From Trifolium pratense (lineage: Eukaryota > Streptophyta > Magnoliopsida > Fabales > Fabaceae), in NCBI RefSeq assembly GCF_020283565.1, contig NC_060064.1, positions 7,864,266-7,928,265 on the forward strand: a stretch of 64,000 nt of DNA. The letters are read 5' to 3'. The notes under the pieces were generated by a model. The model was given only the letters and a program-made list of their open reading frames with translations, did no database searches and was not told the DNA's origin. Positions 47,943 to 57,922 of the stretch are shown piece after piece; positions within the stretch are counted from its first letter, which is position 1, and every line of letters begins with the position of its first letter. Position numbers and translations under genes: made by a program.

Positions 47943-48824
47943 TGAGTAATGTTTTTTCTGTTGTTGTTGTTGACAAGATCTAATTGAGCAACTTGATTCC
48001 CCTCTTTTTATATATGCAATATATGGCGACGTTTAACATACACAAGTCTTTCAAGTGGTGCATGATTCATAAGTAGTTAATAACATCATAATGAATACGA
48101 ATGTTACAAAATTCACTGTTGGATTGAAAGTTTATATCATTAATTTATATTGATATAGTAACTTTATATTGATATTATTATTGATATAGATTTTTTGCGT
48201 GATCATTAATTTGAAATTTAAACCAAAGGAAACAGCACATTTTTCTTATATGCAAATCCATGACAAATCAAGAATGGAAAATAATGTGTTACCTTATGAG
48301 CTCTTTCTGCAAAGCATCACCTTGTTTGATTCCACAATGTGAGGCAGCACCAAACACAGTGTTGAGAGTTGAGACCACAAAGGTCAATAGCATTATCCAT
48401 ATTGTCCATCACCCAGTCACTGCTGGCCTTAACGCCAGCTCTAGCAGATTCCAACAGCTCCACCGTCGCACCATCGCGTGCAGCAATTGCAGCCACCTGA
48501 GAAATCGTCAGTGTCTCGCCACCAAGACGGACAGTTGGTTTCCGGTACTCCTCCACCATACGCTTCACCTCATCCAAGTGACTCCCCTTCATTGCCTCCG
48601 CCGCCACACCCCAATTCAAAGGATCAGCACCACTCACTTTCATATTATTATTAATCTTATTAGCATTAATGGTCAAACAAAAAGAATAACCATCGTTGTA
48701 TTTTGTCATGTTTTTTGTCATGGTTTTTGCAGCTTCCATCTTTAATCAATATTCCTAGTTTAGAGAAAGAAAGAGTTGAAACAATTGTGATCAGTATGTC
48801 AGAAGTTAAGGAAGAGTGTTAGAG

Positions 48825-48834
48825 CTTTATATAG
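48825..48834 (-). promoter_or_regulatory. TATA box of PAL copy 1
   Basis: CTATATAAAG on the minus strand lies about 90 bases upstream of the ATG at 48739, so the core promoter still looks intact although the coding frame is broken. Confidence 0.6.
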
Positions 48835-49578
48835 AGGTTTGTTTTGGAGACTTCAATAATATTCGTTCATTATTATAAGAAAAATGCGAAGTTGTGACCC
48901 GGATACTAGTTAAACATACTAATAAGAAAATTTTATTTAATTATCTTCAATATGCTACACGAGGAGTATAAAATATTGTTGATTTTATACATTAAGGGCC
49001 CATTTGGTGCGCAGGATATGATAGTGATATGATAGGATATAAAACATGATAAAGATAAGATATGATATCCTGTGTTTGATGCACACATGATAACAAACAT
49101 GATAACTATTATATAATCTTTTTAATAAATCGTACTTGCTCAAAATAATATGATAAAATATATAACATATTTAAATGACAAAATTACCCTTGTAAAACAA
49201 TTATTTTTTTAAAATTATTTTGTAATACTATCAATTTTATAAATAAAAAATATAAATAAGTAATCAAATAAATTTATATAATTTTAAATAAAAATCATGA
49301 AAAAATAATCAAGTTTAATTTTTTATATGAATCATGATCAAATAAATAACTCAATGATATATACATGATAGATAAGCTAAATAAATATGTGATATATCTC
49401 GTATGTAAATAATAAAACTACCATTGTAAATTAATTATATTTAATTTGTTATAAAATTTAAATTAATATCCCTATTTTGTAATTTTTTAAAAATTATTTT
49501 ACTTTAAAATATTGTAATTTTAGTAGAATTTTGATTTTTTAGATTATGTAAATTACAAAATTACCCTTGTGAGAAAAT

Positions 49579-49583
<5 letters not shown>

Positions 49584-49648
<65 letters not shown>
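49584..49648. repeat. (TA)n microsatellite
   Basis: About 32 uninterrupted TA units directly abut the inner foldback element; a shorter TA run (50584-50604) lies on its other side. Confidence 0.95.
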
Positions 49649-49651
<3 letters not shown>

Positions 49652-50583
49652 AGTGTATCTGGTGAGAACTGATAATTATTGTGAGAAATGAGAACTATTA
49701 ATAGTAACCATTAGATTTAATTGACGTATCAGATTAAAATCTTCTCACTCGCTTAAAATCTCATGTGATTTTATTTGTGCAGATTGAAAAATCTTCTTAT
49801 ATATAATCTTTCCTAAGCAGCTCCTTCAAAACTTACCTAAATAAATTTTTACTTCTCTGTTCAATTTTTTAACACAACAATGTCGTGATACAATTTTCTC
49901 TTAATTTCACGAATATAGTTTTTTTTTTTTTTATAACCAAAAGCATTACGCTTAATATATATACCACTAGTTCTTTTGCAAAAAATTATTTAGAAACACA
50001 AAACATCAAGCTAGGAGTGCAAATCAAACAACATGCAACCAATTAATCAATTCCATACCGTCAACAACTTTGTCACAAATTAAAAATTCACAAGTACTTG
50101 ACTCGATGCCTCTCCTCAAGAAAGCACCAACATGACTTATGTGTTGCTGTATTTAATTAATTGTTATGGTAATTTTTCATTTTGTTTAGCTGAACAAATG
50201 CACACATCTTGGGTTAGAATTATTGTCCATTTTCTATCTCAAAAACCTCAAACATGAACACAAAAAAGCCAAGAAAAAAAACTAGAAAGACAAATATCCA
50301 ATATTTTCTTAGAGGGAATTGAACAAGCCGAATGAATGTTCAAGTGTTAGAATAGAATTAGTGAACAGTTTCTGAGTTAATAATAAATTAAATTAAGAAA
50401 GATTATAGGAATAAATTAGGAAAAATTATATCTAAGAAGATTTTTCAATCTACACAAGTATGATCACGTGAGGTTTTATGTGAGTGAGATAATTTTAATC
50501 TGATACGTTAGTTAAATCTAATGGTTATTATCAATAGTTCTCATTTCTCATAATATTTATCAGTTCTCACCGGATACACTCCC
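49649..50583. mobile_element. Foldback element with about 190-bp TIRs inserted in (TA)n
   Basis: Ends GGGAGTGTATCTGGTGAGAA and inverted GGGAGTGTATCCGGTGAGAA; similarity of the arms runs on for roughly 190 bases (through 'attgaaaaatcttctta'). The core is unrelated AT-rich DNA with no transposase. TA dinucleotides abut both ends. Superfamily not assigned. Confidence 0.8.
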
Positions 50584-50845
50584 TATATATATATATATAT
50601 ATATTTAAAAATAAATTATTTTATTATTAATTTACTATCAAATTATTTTATTATTTATATTTTGTTAATTTTCTTTTTTTCTTTTAAAATATATTTTATA
50701 GAATAAATCGTAAATTTTTTCTTATCCTATCCTGCTGGTAACCCAGCTCAAATTTATGATAAGAATTTTAACTACAGATGCAGAATAGGATAAGCTCAAG
50801 GATTAATTTATCATATCCTGCTGTCTCAACAAACACTGGATTAAG

Positions 50846-51239
50846 ACAGGATATGATACAGATATCTTATCCTGTCTCTTATCATGTGTGAAAACACAAG
50901 AAGGGGGTGAGGTGTTGAATTGTGTTTTAGATAAGTTAAAACTTTTTCAAGTTTGAACACAAGTATCTTAGCAGCGGATAAATTAATCAAACACACAAAG
51001 GAAATCAAGAGAGAGAGAGAGAGAAAAACACACATCATATTTATACTAGTTCCTCTCACAAAACGAGAGTAGTCTTGGATTATAAGATGATAGCTTGTAC
51101 GTGCGTGTGTTGTATGTATGCAATCCACTTCATCTAGTATGTATATCACTGAGAGGAGTTTCCATTTTAAGCTAAGAGACCAGACAAGTCACGTTCTCTC
51201 CTAGAGACTAGGAAAAAATGTAAGATGCTGTTCTGATCT
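50846..51239. other. Gene-free spacer
   Basis: No gene recognised; contains a GA microsatellite near 51010-51026. Confidence 0.4.
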
Positions 51240-51595
51240 TCTTGAGAGGTCGTTTTCTTCATTGGTAAAAGTGTTGACCTTCATGAACCAGTCTTCACAG
51301 AAACCAAGATCAATTTAGAGTTTTGCTAACTTCTGTGATATCAAGTCCTGAGGTTCTCAACCTCTGATAGACATAACTTCTGACGTTGATATCCTCTGAA
51401 TCATTATGAAACTCTGAGTGTTCATCTTCTGACCTTTCTTCAGAACTTATCTTAGAGTTAGTTCTGCACACTTAAAATAAATTTTAGTATCTCCAATTGT
51501 ACATTTAATACTTTGTTATCATTAAAACTTTAATAAGCTCAGGGGGAACAATTTAAATCAATTTTGTTCCAACAATGTGCACCCTGTCTCTCCCT
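51240..51595 (-). repeat. Degenerate copia-type retroelement segment
   Basis: The many scattered 'cttctga/tctgat' words and the closing 'gggggaacaatttaaatcaa' to 'ttgttccaacaatgtgcacc' resemble the non-coding part next to the LTR of SIRE-like legume copia elements. A similar short stretch is at 33560-33640. No coding sequence. Confidence 0.35.
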
Positions 51596-51624
51596 ATTTT
51601 TATGCGTCAACTAGATGCCTATAA

Positions 51625-51995
51625 GACCATCTCCAATGGTCTAGTACCTATTAGGTACTCATGGTACTTATTAGGTACTACCATTGAAGCACAACACATT
51701 TTAGTACCTAATAGGTACCACTTCTAATATAAGAACTCTCTCTCTTCTTTTTATGGGACCCACTTTATTTAATATATTCAAAAAAATTTAATTTGGCAAT
51801 ATTATTTTAAATTAAATTTCAAATTTTAATGATGTGGAGTTATTGATGGACCCATTTTAGAACTTTTTAAGAAATGTTCCATTGGAGGGGTTGAGTACCT
51901 ATTAGGTACTATTATTAAAAAAATAATAAATTGATGATGTGTCTATGTGGGACCATTTAAGTACTCAAAAATGGAGTGCTCCATTGTGGATGCTC
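51625..51995. mobile_element. PIF/Harbinger-type MITE
   Basis: Ends GACCATCTCCAATGG and inverted GAGCATCCACAATGG lie between TAA trinucleotides (51622-51624, 51996-51998), the diagnostic 3-bp duplication of PIF/Harbinger. Internal 'tacctattaggtact' palindromes repeat. Length 371 bp. Confidence 0.8.
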
Positions 51996-52845
51996 TAAGA
52001 AGTCCTTAATATAAGAAGAAGTTCACTTTCAAGATACATTGAAATATTAATGTATGTAGACTATATCTGAATAATGTTTTTGTTGTATTTATTCATATGG
52101 TAAAGTGTCAATATATACAATAATTACAATAATAATTGCAGTGGCGGCACCACGGGGTAGAGCTGTCAAAAACATAATCCAAAATACAATCGAACTTTTT
52201 TGGACCAAGTCAATTTAGCTCATATGGACATCGAGCTGGGGTGGGCTAGCCATCGGGCTTTGGGCTGACACATTAACCCATCATTTAATTGATAAAAACA
52301 CATTTATGTGATTTTCGTAAAAATAATATCAATGAAAAATTATCATTTAATTGATAAATTATTATCAAAAAATTATTTAAATGGGTAAGTTTAATAAAAG
52401 GGGGTATATTTACATAAAATTAGAGTTTAACTGATATTTAGTTTGATGTAAAAATTATTTACACTTGCATCAAATAATATCTCAATAAAATTGATAATTA
52501 TGAAGAACTAATACATCAAAATGATATAAAAAATATTGAATAAAAAGAAAAAAAGTAAAATGAAATGGGTCGGGCTAACGGATAAGCCCACAAGGCCCAT
52601 AAGGGCCAGCTTGAAAATTCGCTAGCCAAATAATAATCGAGTCAGGCCGGTCTAACCCATTTATTTTGACTGACCCACCAGGCCGAACCAAGCTGGACCA
52701 GACTAGTCCATTTGACAGGGGGTTTAGGGAGGCCGGAGTCCCCCCAACATTTTCATAATTTTTATACTATACTAATATACTATGATGATATCCATAATAA
52801 CTAAGTATGTGGACTACTCCAAGTTATAACTTATCCAATAAGAGG

Positions 52846-53362
52846 AGTGCTAGCAACACACTCTTTAACAAACACACTCTCTTCTATTGATTAAAATTTG
52901 GCTTAATTAATAAAATAGTCCATTAAAGACATTTTTGGTTTCACATAGGTTCCTTATAGAAAAAAAGGTCTGAATAGGTCCCTTAAAGAAAAAAAAGTCC
53001 GAATAGGTCCCTTAAAGACATCTTCGTTAATCAGTTTGGTCCTTTCCGTCCATTTTTTTGAGGACCAAATTGATTAACGGAGATGCCTTTAAGGGACCAA
53101 ACTGATTAACGGAGATATCTTTAAGGGACCAATTCGGACATTTTTTTCTTTAAGGGACCTATTTGATCCTTTTTTTCTTTAAGGGACCAATGTGAAACCA
53201 AAAATATCTTTAAGGGACCATTTTACTAATTAAGCCTTAAAATTTATATGGGTCCCATAAAAGTTATATGGGTCCACATTTTTTTATGGGACCCATGTGA
53301 ATTTCAACCAATAAAAGAGAGTGTGTTGGAATGTGTTTGTTAAAGAGTGTGTTGCTAGCATT
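52846..53362. mobile_element. Foldback MITE, split by a second MITE
   Basis: Left 'agtgctagcaacacactctt' continuing into 'taacaaacacact' is mirrored at the right end by 'aagagtgtgttgctagcatt'. Without the inner insertion the element would be about 170 bp. Confidence 0.75.
52900..53236. mobile_element. Mutator-like MITE nested in the foldback element
   Basis: TTAAAATTT flanks both ends (52891-52899 and 53237-53245), an exact 9-bp duplication. Ends are GGCTTAATTAATAAAAT and inverted GGCTTAATTAGTAAAAT, and the arms carry several 'ggtcccttaaaga' repeats. No coding capacity. Confidence 0.85.
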
Positions 53363-53983
53363 ATTCTATCCGATAAAAAGACTTGTTATTTTCGCTCATA
53401 CAAAAATGTCTTCTTTAATCACATTATAAAATAAAAGTAGGATATACACATTAAAATAATGAAAAATTATATTTGTTAATATAAAAAGTCCTACATTGGT
53501 TGCGAGATGACCTGAATATGTGTTTATAAGTAAGAGAGAATTCTCATTTTACAAGCTGGTTTTGCAAGGATGAGTTAGCCCCAATACCCAATTCTAAGAT
53601 GATATCAAAATCCGTATTAAGAAGTCTCACATCAGTTGCGAAATAATCCTCACAATATTAAATTGGAAAGTCTAAGATATTCTTTTTCCTCTAAATTTAA
53701 TTGAAAGATATAAGTTAAAAGATATTAAGAAAAAACAATCCACTCATTTTTTTTACTTATACATTTTTAAATTATTTGTATAAATTGAATACTTAAAATT
53801 TATTTTTCTTTACAAAATTCTATTTGTTGGACTCGCCCCCTGCATTTTAATCCCTAGCTCCGCCCCTGCTTAAATCAATTTCTTAAGTTCGCTTACTAGT
53901 TGGTTAACATATTTGCTCGCCATTCAGGATATATAATGATTAAATATATGCCATAGTTTTTATAGCATTTCATTTATAATTAA

Positions 53984-54480
53984 TTATTGAATACATGTAG
54001 GTATATCAATGATCACATTGGAGCTAGCTTTCGATGTGGCTACCTTTGCAAGTGCATGAGCAACCTCATTCGCTTGTCTCCTATTAAACTCAACATGAGA
54101 GTTTTCAAAATTTACATCAAACACACGATGACATTCTTTTATAACATCACTAAACTCTGTGACATCATTCCCACCCTTATGAAAATAATCAACAACTCTT
54201 TTCGAGTCAAGCACAAAGTCCACTCGTTCTAGTTGTAACTCTTTAACCCAATCGAGAGCATGGTAAAGTCCCAACGCTTCTCCTAAATCTACACTGCACA
54301 TAGGTGAACTCCACATTGTTTTGGCAAGCACGAAACGGCCTTCATCGTCACAGATACACATACCAAAACCAACACGGTTCCGGTGAGCCGAAAATGAAGC
54401 ATCAATGTTACATTTGTACCTACCCGTTTCAGGTTTCTGCCAACGCATCCCAATTTGCTCCTGCCTATGCGGCGCGATAG
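53984..54480 (-). pseudogene. LINE RNase H domain remnant
   Basis: An open frame of 154 codons encodes a complete plant non-LTR RNase H: YKCNIDASF (Asp), DLGEALGLYHALDWV (Glu), VDFVLDSKRVV (Asp) and RRQANEVAHALAKVA. It is closely related in layout to the 12521-13225 copy. Only a few codons of upstream element sequence remain (to about 54480), so this is a truncated LINE tail, not a host RNase H. Confidence 0.75.
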
Positions 54481-55036
54481 CTAGTTACTAAGAAAATAAA
54501 ATATCATAGTAATTACTCATTATACCAAATAATTATTTAATCATATTACATACAGATAGATTATTACAATAATTTCCCTCAGGAAAATGTTATGTAAACA
54601 CATTTATTTGATAAAAATACACAAATATTTTTTTTTTGATTTTTTTAATATTTTTTGCATACCTCGTTTTGCGTGCTTGTGAGTGAAAAGAGAGTTGTGT
54701 TAATTTTGTGTCTCAAAATTTGTGTTTGAATAACACAGCTCTTTCCCCAAGTGTAAATAATTGTCCTACAATTGTCCACTTGATTTTTCTTGCCAAAATG
54801 CTAAGAAAACCCTCAACTTTACTTGGTCGTGATTTACGTAAAAGGTCTACAAAACTCAATATGACCTTAGCATGATAACTATAATGCTACAGGATAAAAC
54901 AAGAAATAAATATGTAAGCAGCATATCCGGTAAGTTTTTTTTTTGGACACAGAGTAGGTTGATTAAAAATAAAAGTAAATAAGTAGTAATATGTTGGTTT
55001 ACTAAAATTTGCAAAAACTACAAATTAAAAGACATG
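54481..55036. other. Gene-free spacer
   Basis: No gene or complete element recognised. Confidence 0.4.
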
Positions 55037-55045
55037 CAAATCTAC

Positions 55046-55247
55046 GGAAATAGATATCCTGCAGTTCATTTTGACACAGTTTCCACGCAGTTTTGCATTA
55101 CAGCCATCCGATGAAAAACCTGTGGTAGAGATTGTTTCATGTGATTTTTCAACTGTGTTGATCTGAACCATCTGATCTATCATCAACGGTCCAGATTTAA
55201 AACTGTGTGAAAACTTTGTGAAAATCTACTGCAGGAAATCTGCATCC
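55046..55247. mobile_element. Mutator-like MITE with 9-bp target duplication
   Basis: CAAATCTAC flanks both sides (55037-55045, 55248-55256). Ends GGAAATAGATATCCTGCAG and inverted GGATGCAGATTTCCTGCAG extend into longer imperfect arms. Length 202 bp. Confidence 0.8.
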
Positions 55248-55459
55248 CAAATCTACATATACTAAATAATGCATACCATAAGTAGTGTCACATCACATTT
55301 AAGCTAATGATCGCTAAGGTTTGTTAAATAAAAACATTGTTGAACACGAATGTTTCATCGGAGCTATAACCATAAAAGAGTTTGGCAAGTAGAAGAAACA
55401 GTCATAAGCGTGTTAGGTGTGTGTTTTGTGTATGTTGTCTTAAAAATGGGTATTGGGCC

Positions 55460-55900
55460 TAACGTCTCTTACTTATAAACTCTTGTCTGGGCCATCTCAC
55501 AGTCGAGGATTGCTTCTTACTTATAAACTCTTGTCCAGGCCATCTCAAAGCCGATGTGAGACTTTTTAACACACCCCCTCATGCCCAACACTATTGGGCT
55601 TGGTGCGTTAATATAACGCACCTTACTTATAAACTCTTGTCCGGGCCATCTCAAAGCCGATGTGGGACTTCTTAACACACCCCCTCATGCCCAGCACTAT
55701 TGGGCTTGGTGCGTTGATATAAATGGTAGGTGGCCCGATATCGGGTGACCCAACAGATCTTGGAGAGGCTCTGATACCATCTTAAAATTGAGTATTGGAC
55801 CTAACTCATCCTTACAAAATCGGCTTATAAGGTGAGGATTGCCTCTTACTTATAAACTCTTGTCTAGGCCATCTCACAGCCGATGTGAGACTTCTTAACA
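55460..55900. repeat. About 107-bp tandem repeat with 'gcccaacactattgggc' palindrome
   Basis: The phrase 'cttacttataaactcttgtc' occurs at about 55468, 55513, 55622 and 55846, followed in the longer copies by 'ggccatctcaaagccgatgt' and 'acaccccctcatgcccaaca'. A related inverted fragment is near 53480-53660 ('agtcctacattggttgcgag'). Confidence 0.7.
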
Positions 55901-56084
55901 TGTTGCCTCAATGCATTGTGCCTATGTATGTTGCCAAGCATTGTGCGCGCGCCGTGGCTTGCCTGCCTTGTCTTGGCTTGGCCTGCATTGTGTTTAGCCT
56001 TGTACTGCAAGCTATTGTACCATTGCCTATATAAGGCACACTTGTGATTGAATAAAGGCGCTGATTACCCTTTGATAACCAACA
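55901..56084 (+). repeat. LTR-like segment, possibly solo copia LTR
   Basis: Starts tgttgcctcaatg, ends ccaaca, has a TATA-like 'cctatataaggcac' and an 'aataaagg' near the end, as in the copia LTR at 57606. No matching flanks were found. Confidence 0.4.
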
Positions 56085-56424
56085 AAGCGAATATACGGCA
56101 CAATCTCCATGTTGTCCTGCAAAAGCAGTTTACCGGTAAGGGCATAACCATACAAATAAAAAAGCAGGGATAGGAGTTGTCAACGGGGTTACGATGGGGA
56201 GTAATTGACCAAAAATTGCAAGAGAAAAATAAGTTTACTTAATCAAGGAAATAGTAAAGATCAATTATCATTGTGGCAGCTGAGTTAAGCATTTCCTATA
56301 TCAATCTAACTTCATAATCAATATAATTTTAAGATAACAAACTAGTCAAACATATTTACGTACCTTTGAGATGCGATCAAAGGAAGATGACGAGCAACTC
56401 GTCTAGCAAAGTATATAACATACT

Positions 56425-57050
56425 CAGTGGCGGAGCTAGCCCAAAAAGTTGGGGCGGGCCGCTACGAATATAAATCGAATATGCAAAAAAAATTACTAAA
56501 AAAAGATATATCATATTGAGGGCGTGTCTAATATAAATATCTCAAAAAGAGTCAATAGGTGAACCATTACCATTTTCAATAAATAAATTTAAAATTTTTT
56601 AACAAAAGATTGATAAAACATGAATTTTTATACACAAACTCTATTTTAAATAAAAATTTGAGTCATTTTTTCTCCAAAAAAATATACTTGAATATTTTCA
56701 CAAAATAAATTACACATTATAAAATTTTTATAAATATTAAACAATAAAACATTAGAAGGGATGCTTAAAAAAAATAAATTAAGAAGGATATTTGAATTAA
56801 TAATTTATAAGGGAGAATTCTGGATCGTCCAAATAGCGGGGGTTTGAAACCCCCACAAATTGGAAACATGTGAAAGAATTCTGGTGGTCCAAATTGGTGA
56901 TTTAAACCCCCGCAAACTGAGAATTAACAAACTAAACAGACTATTTAGTGGGGGTTTAAAACCGCCGCTAAATAATATACCTATAAAAAAAAAATGAAAA
57001 TCTTGGGGCGGGCCATGGCCCTGTCCAGCCCATGAGGGGCTCCGCCCATG
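56425..57050. mobile_element. hAT-like MITE with exact 8-bp target duplication
   Basis: AACATACT occurs at 56417-56424 and 57051-57058. Ends CAGTGGCGGAGCTAGCC and inverted CATGGGCGGAGCCCC. The interior has hairpins with 'gggggtttgaaacccccac' stems. The short frame across it is not a protein. Length 626 bp. Confidence 0.88.
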
Positions 57051-57239
57051 AACATACTGTAGAACCAAAATCAAATTTTTCTGATCGACGTAGGTTGTTT
57101 ACCTACATAAATTACCATATCCAAACCAATGGTACAAAAAATGTCTAAAGACCGTAAAATTACTAAGATTGAATTACTTATTATATTTAAATGTCCAAAA
57201 ATTTTAATTACTTATTATATTTAAATGTCCAAAAATAAA

Positions 57240-57335
57240 ATAAGCCACTAGGTTTGTTCTAGTAGTGAGAAATTTAGCTAGTATGTTATAGCTCCCGGGT
57301 TCGATTCCCAGCACATTGTAAACAAAAAATAAAAT
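57240..57335 (+). repeat. SINE-like repeat (family 3)
   Basis: 'aggtttgttctagtagtgag' (box A-like) and 'cgggttcgattccc' (good box B) end in an A-rich tail from 57320. Confidence 0.6.
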
Positions 57336-57605
57336 AAAAATATAGAGTAATGAAACTCTTTTGGTCCCATCATGCTCAGAAACCCTAAAAAAAAAAAAAC
57401 AAAAACAAAACGTTAATTAAGAGTGAATCTCAAAATAGGGCCGGTGGTGGTGGTCGACGGTGATTGTGGTGACGGAGAGGAAGTGATTACCTGTGAGAGC
57501 GGAGTGAGTTGAGTTAGTAATTTAAACTGCTATCTGTTGAGTTTGTAATTTATAGCTAGCATATTATTATTTTTTTTTACAAAAGAGGGCTGAAGGCCCA
57601 ACTTA

Positions 57606-57820
57606 TGTTAGAGTATGAGCTGCAGGCATGCTCATTGGCAAGCCAAGCCCGCGTGTGAGCCAACTGCGGCTGCTAGGCCTGCGCGCGCGTGGTTGCTTAA
57701 GGCACAAGTTAGTTGGATAAGTTGGTTAGTTTGTTGTTGATTGATTGTAACCGTTTTGCAAGAGCTATATAAGGTCTTGCCTATGTCAATGAGAACTTAG
57801 TGATTGCATTTACCTTAACA
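57606..57820 (+). repeat. 5' LTR of copia element
   Basis: 215 bp with a 'gctatataagg' TATA box near 57764 and a downstream leader that gives the 5' end of the element transcript. Confidence 0.95.
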
Positions 57821-57922
57821 TTTGGTATCAGTTTACCTCCAAAACGATCCAATCCGTTGATTCCTAACCGTTGTTAGTTACAAAGATTCATCGTTTTCTT
57901 TCGTTTCTTGCTTGAAGATTTC

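Larger units (their letters stand above)
44402..48739 (-). pseudogene. PAL: Phenylalanine ammonia-lyase copy 1, frameshifted and active-site degenerate
   Basis: PAL deaminates phenylalanine to cinnamate, the first step of phenylpropanoid synthesis, in the cytosol as a tetramer. Exon 1 is 48293-48739 and exon 2 is 44402-46151, split at the conserved phase-2 Arg codon (AG|G). Exon 2 is fully open (582 residues) and keeps the MIO-forming Ala-Ser-Gly ([14 protein letters not shown]) and the C-terminal [12 protein letters not shown]. Exon 1 is normal up to [15 protein letters not shown] 7-bp tandem duplication (tctcaac twice, 48361-48374) then shifts the frame to a TGA at 48317. The usual SYGVTTGFG catalytic loop is altered even ignoring the shift (LCGLN.TVFG; Tyr to Cys). 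Exon 2 also has changes at active-site positions: SAGQHTQDV for SAEQHNQDV and RFSNSG for RFLNAG. I call it a pseudogene; an assembly error could explain the 7 bp but not the substitutions. The 2.1-kb intron is filled with repeats. Confidence 0.85.
49000..50845. mobile_element. Outer AT-rich foldback element, interrupted
   Basis: Left 'catttggtgcgcaggatatgat' (49011) is mirrored near the right side by 'atcatatcctgctgtctcaacaaac' (50811-50835). The interior is very AT-rich and is interrupted by a (TA)n tract and another foldback element. Exact ends and target duplication are not clear. Confidence 0.45.
52139..53868. mobile_element. Composite hAT-like element with nested insertions
   Basis: Left end CAGTGGCGGCACCACGGGG and inverted right end CAGGGGCGGAGCTAGGG resemble the termini of the clean hAT element at 56425. 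No 8-bp duplication could be matched, so the right end may belong to another copy. Inside are a segment starting agagctgtcaaaaacat at 52159 with a partial mirror near 52715, and the nested MITEs at 52846-53362. Confidence 0.4.

Noticed and set aside
48260..48745. 161-codon plus-strand frame opposite PAL exon 1
   Set aside because: Antisense shadow of a clear PAL exon.
53984..54448. Host ribonuclease H gene
   Set aside because: The domain type and the remnants around related copies (12119-13225) show it is the tail of a non-LTR retrotransposon.
55460..55900. CRISPR-like array because of regularly spaced repeats
   Set aside because: Eukaryotic context, long imperfect units and no unique spacers of constant length; it is a tandem repeat.
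57908..57922. TTG upstream of the copia gag as a start
   Set aside because: An ATG at 57923 in the same frame is the natural start and begins the usual gag sequence.
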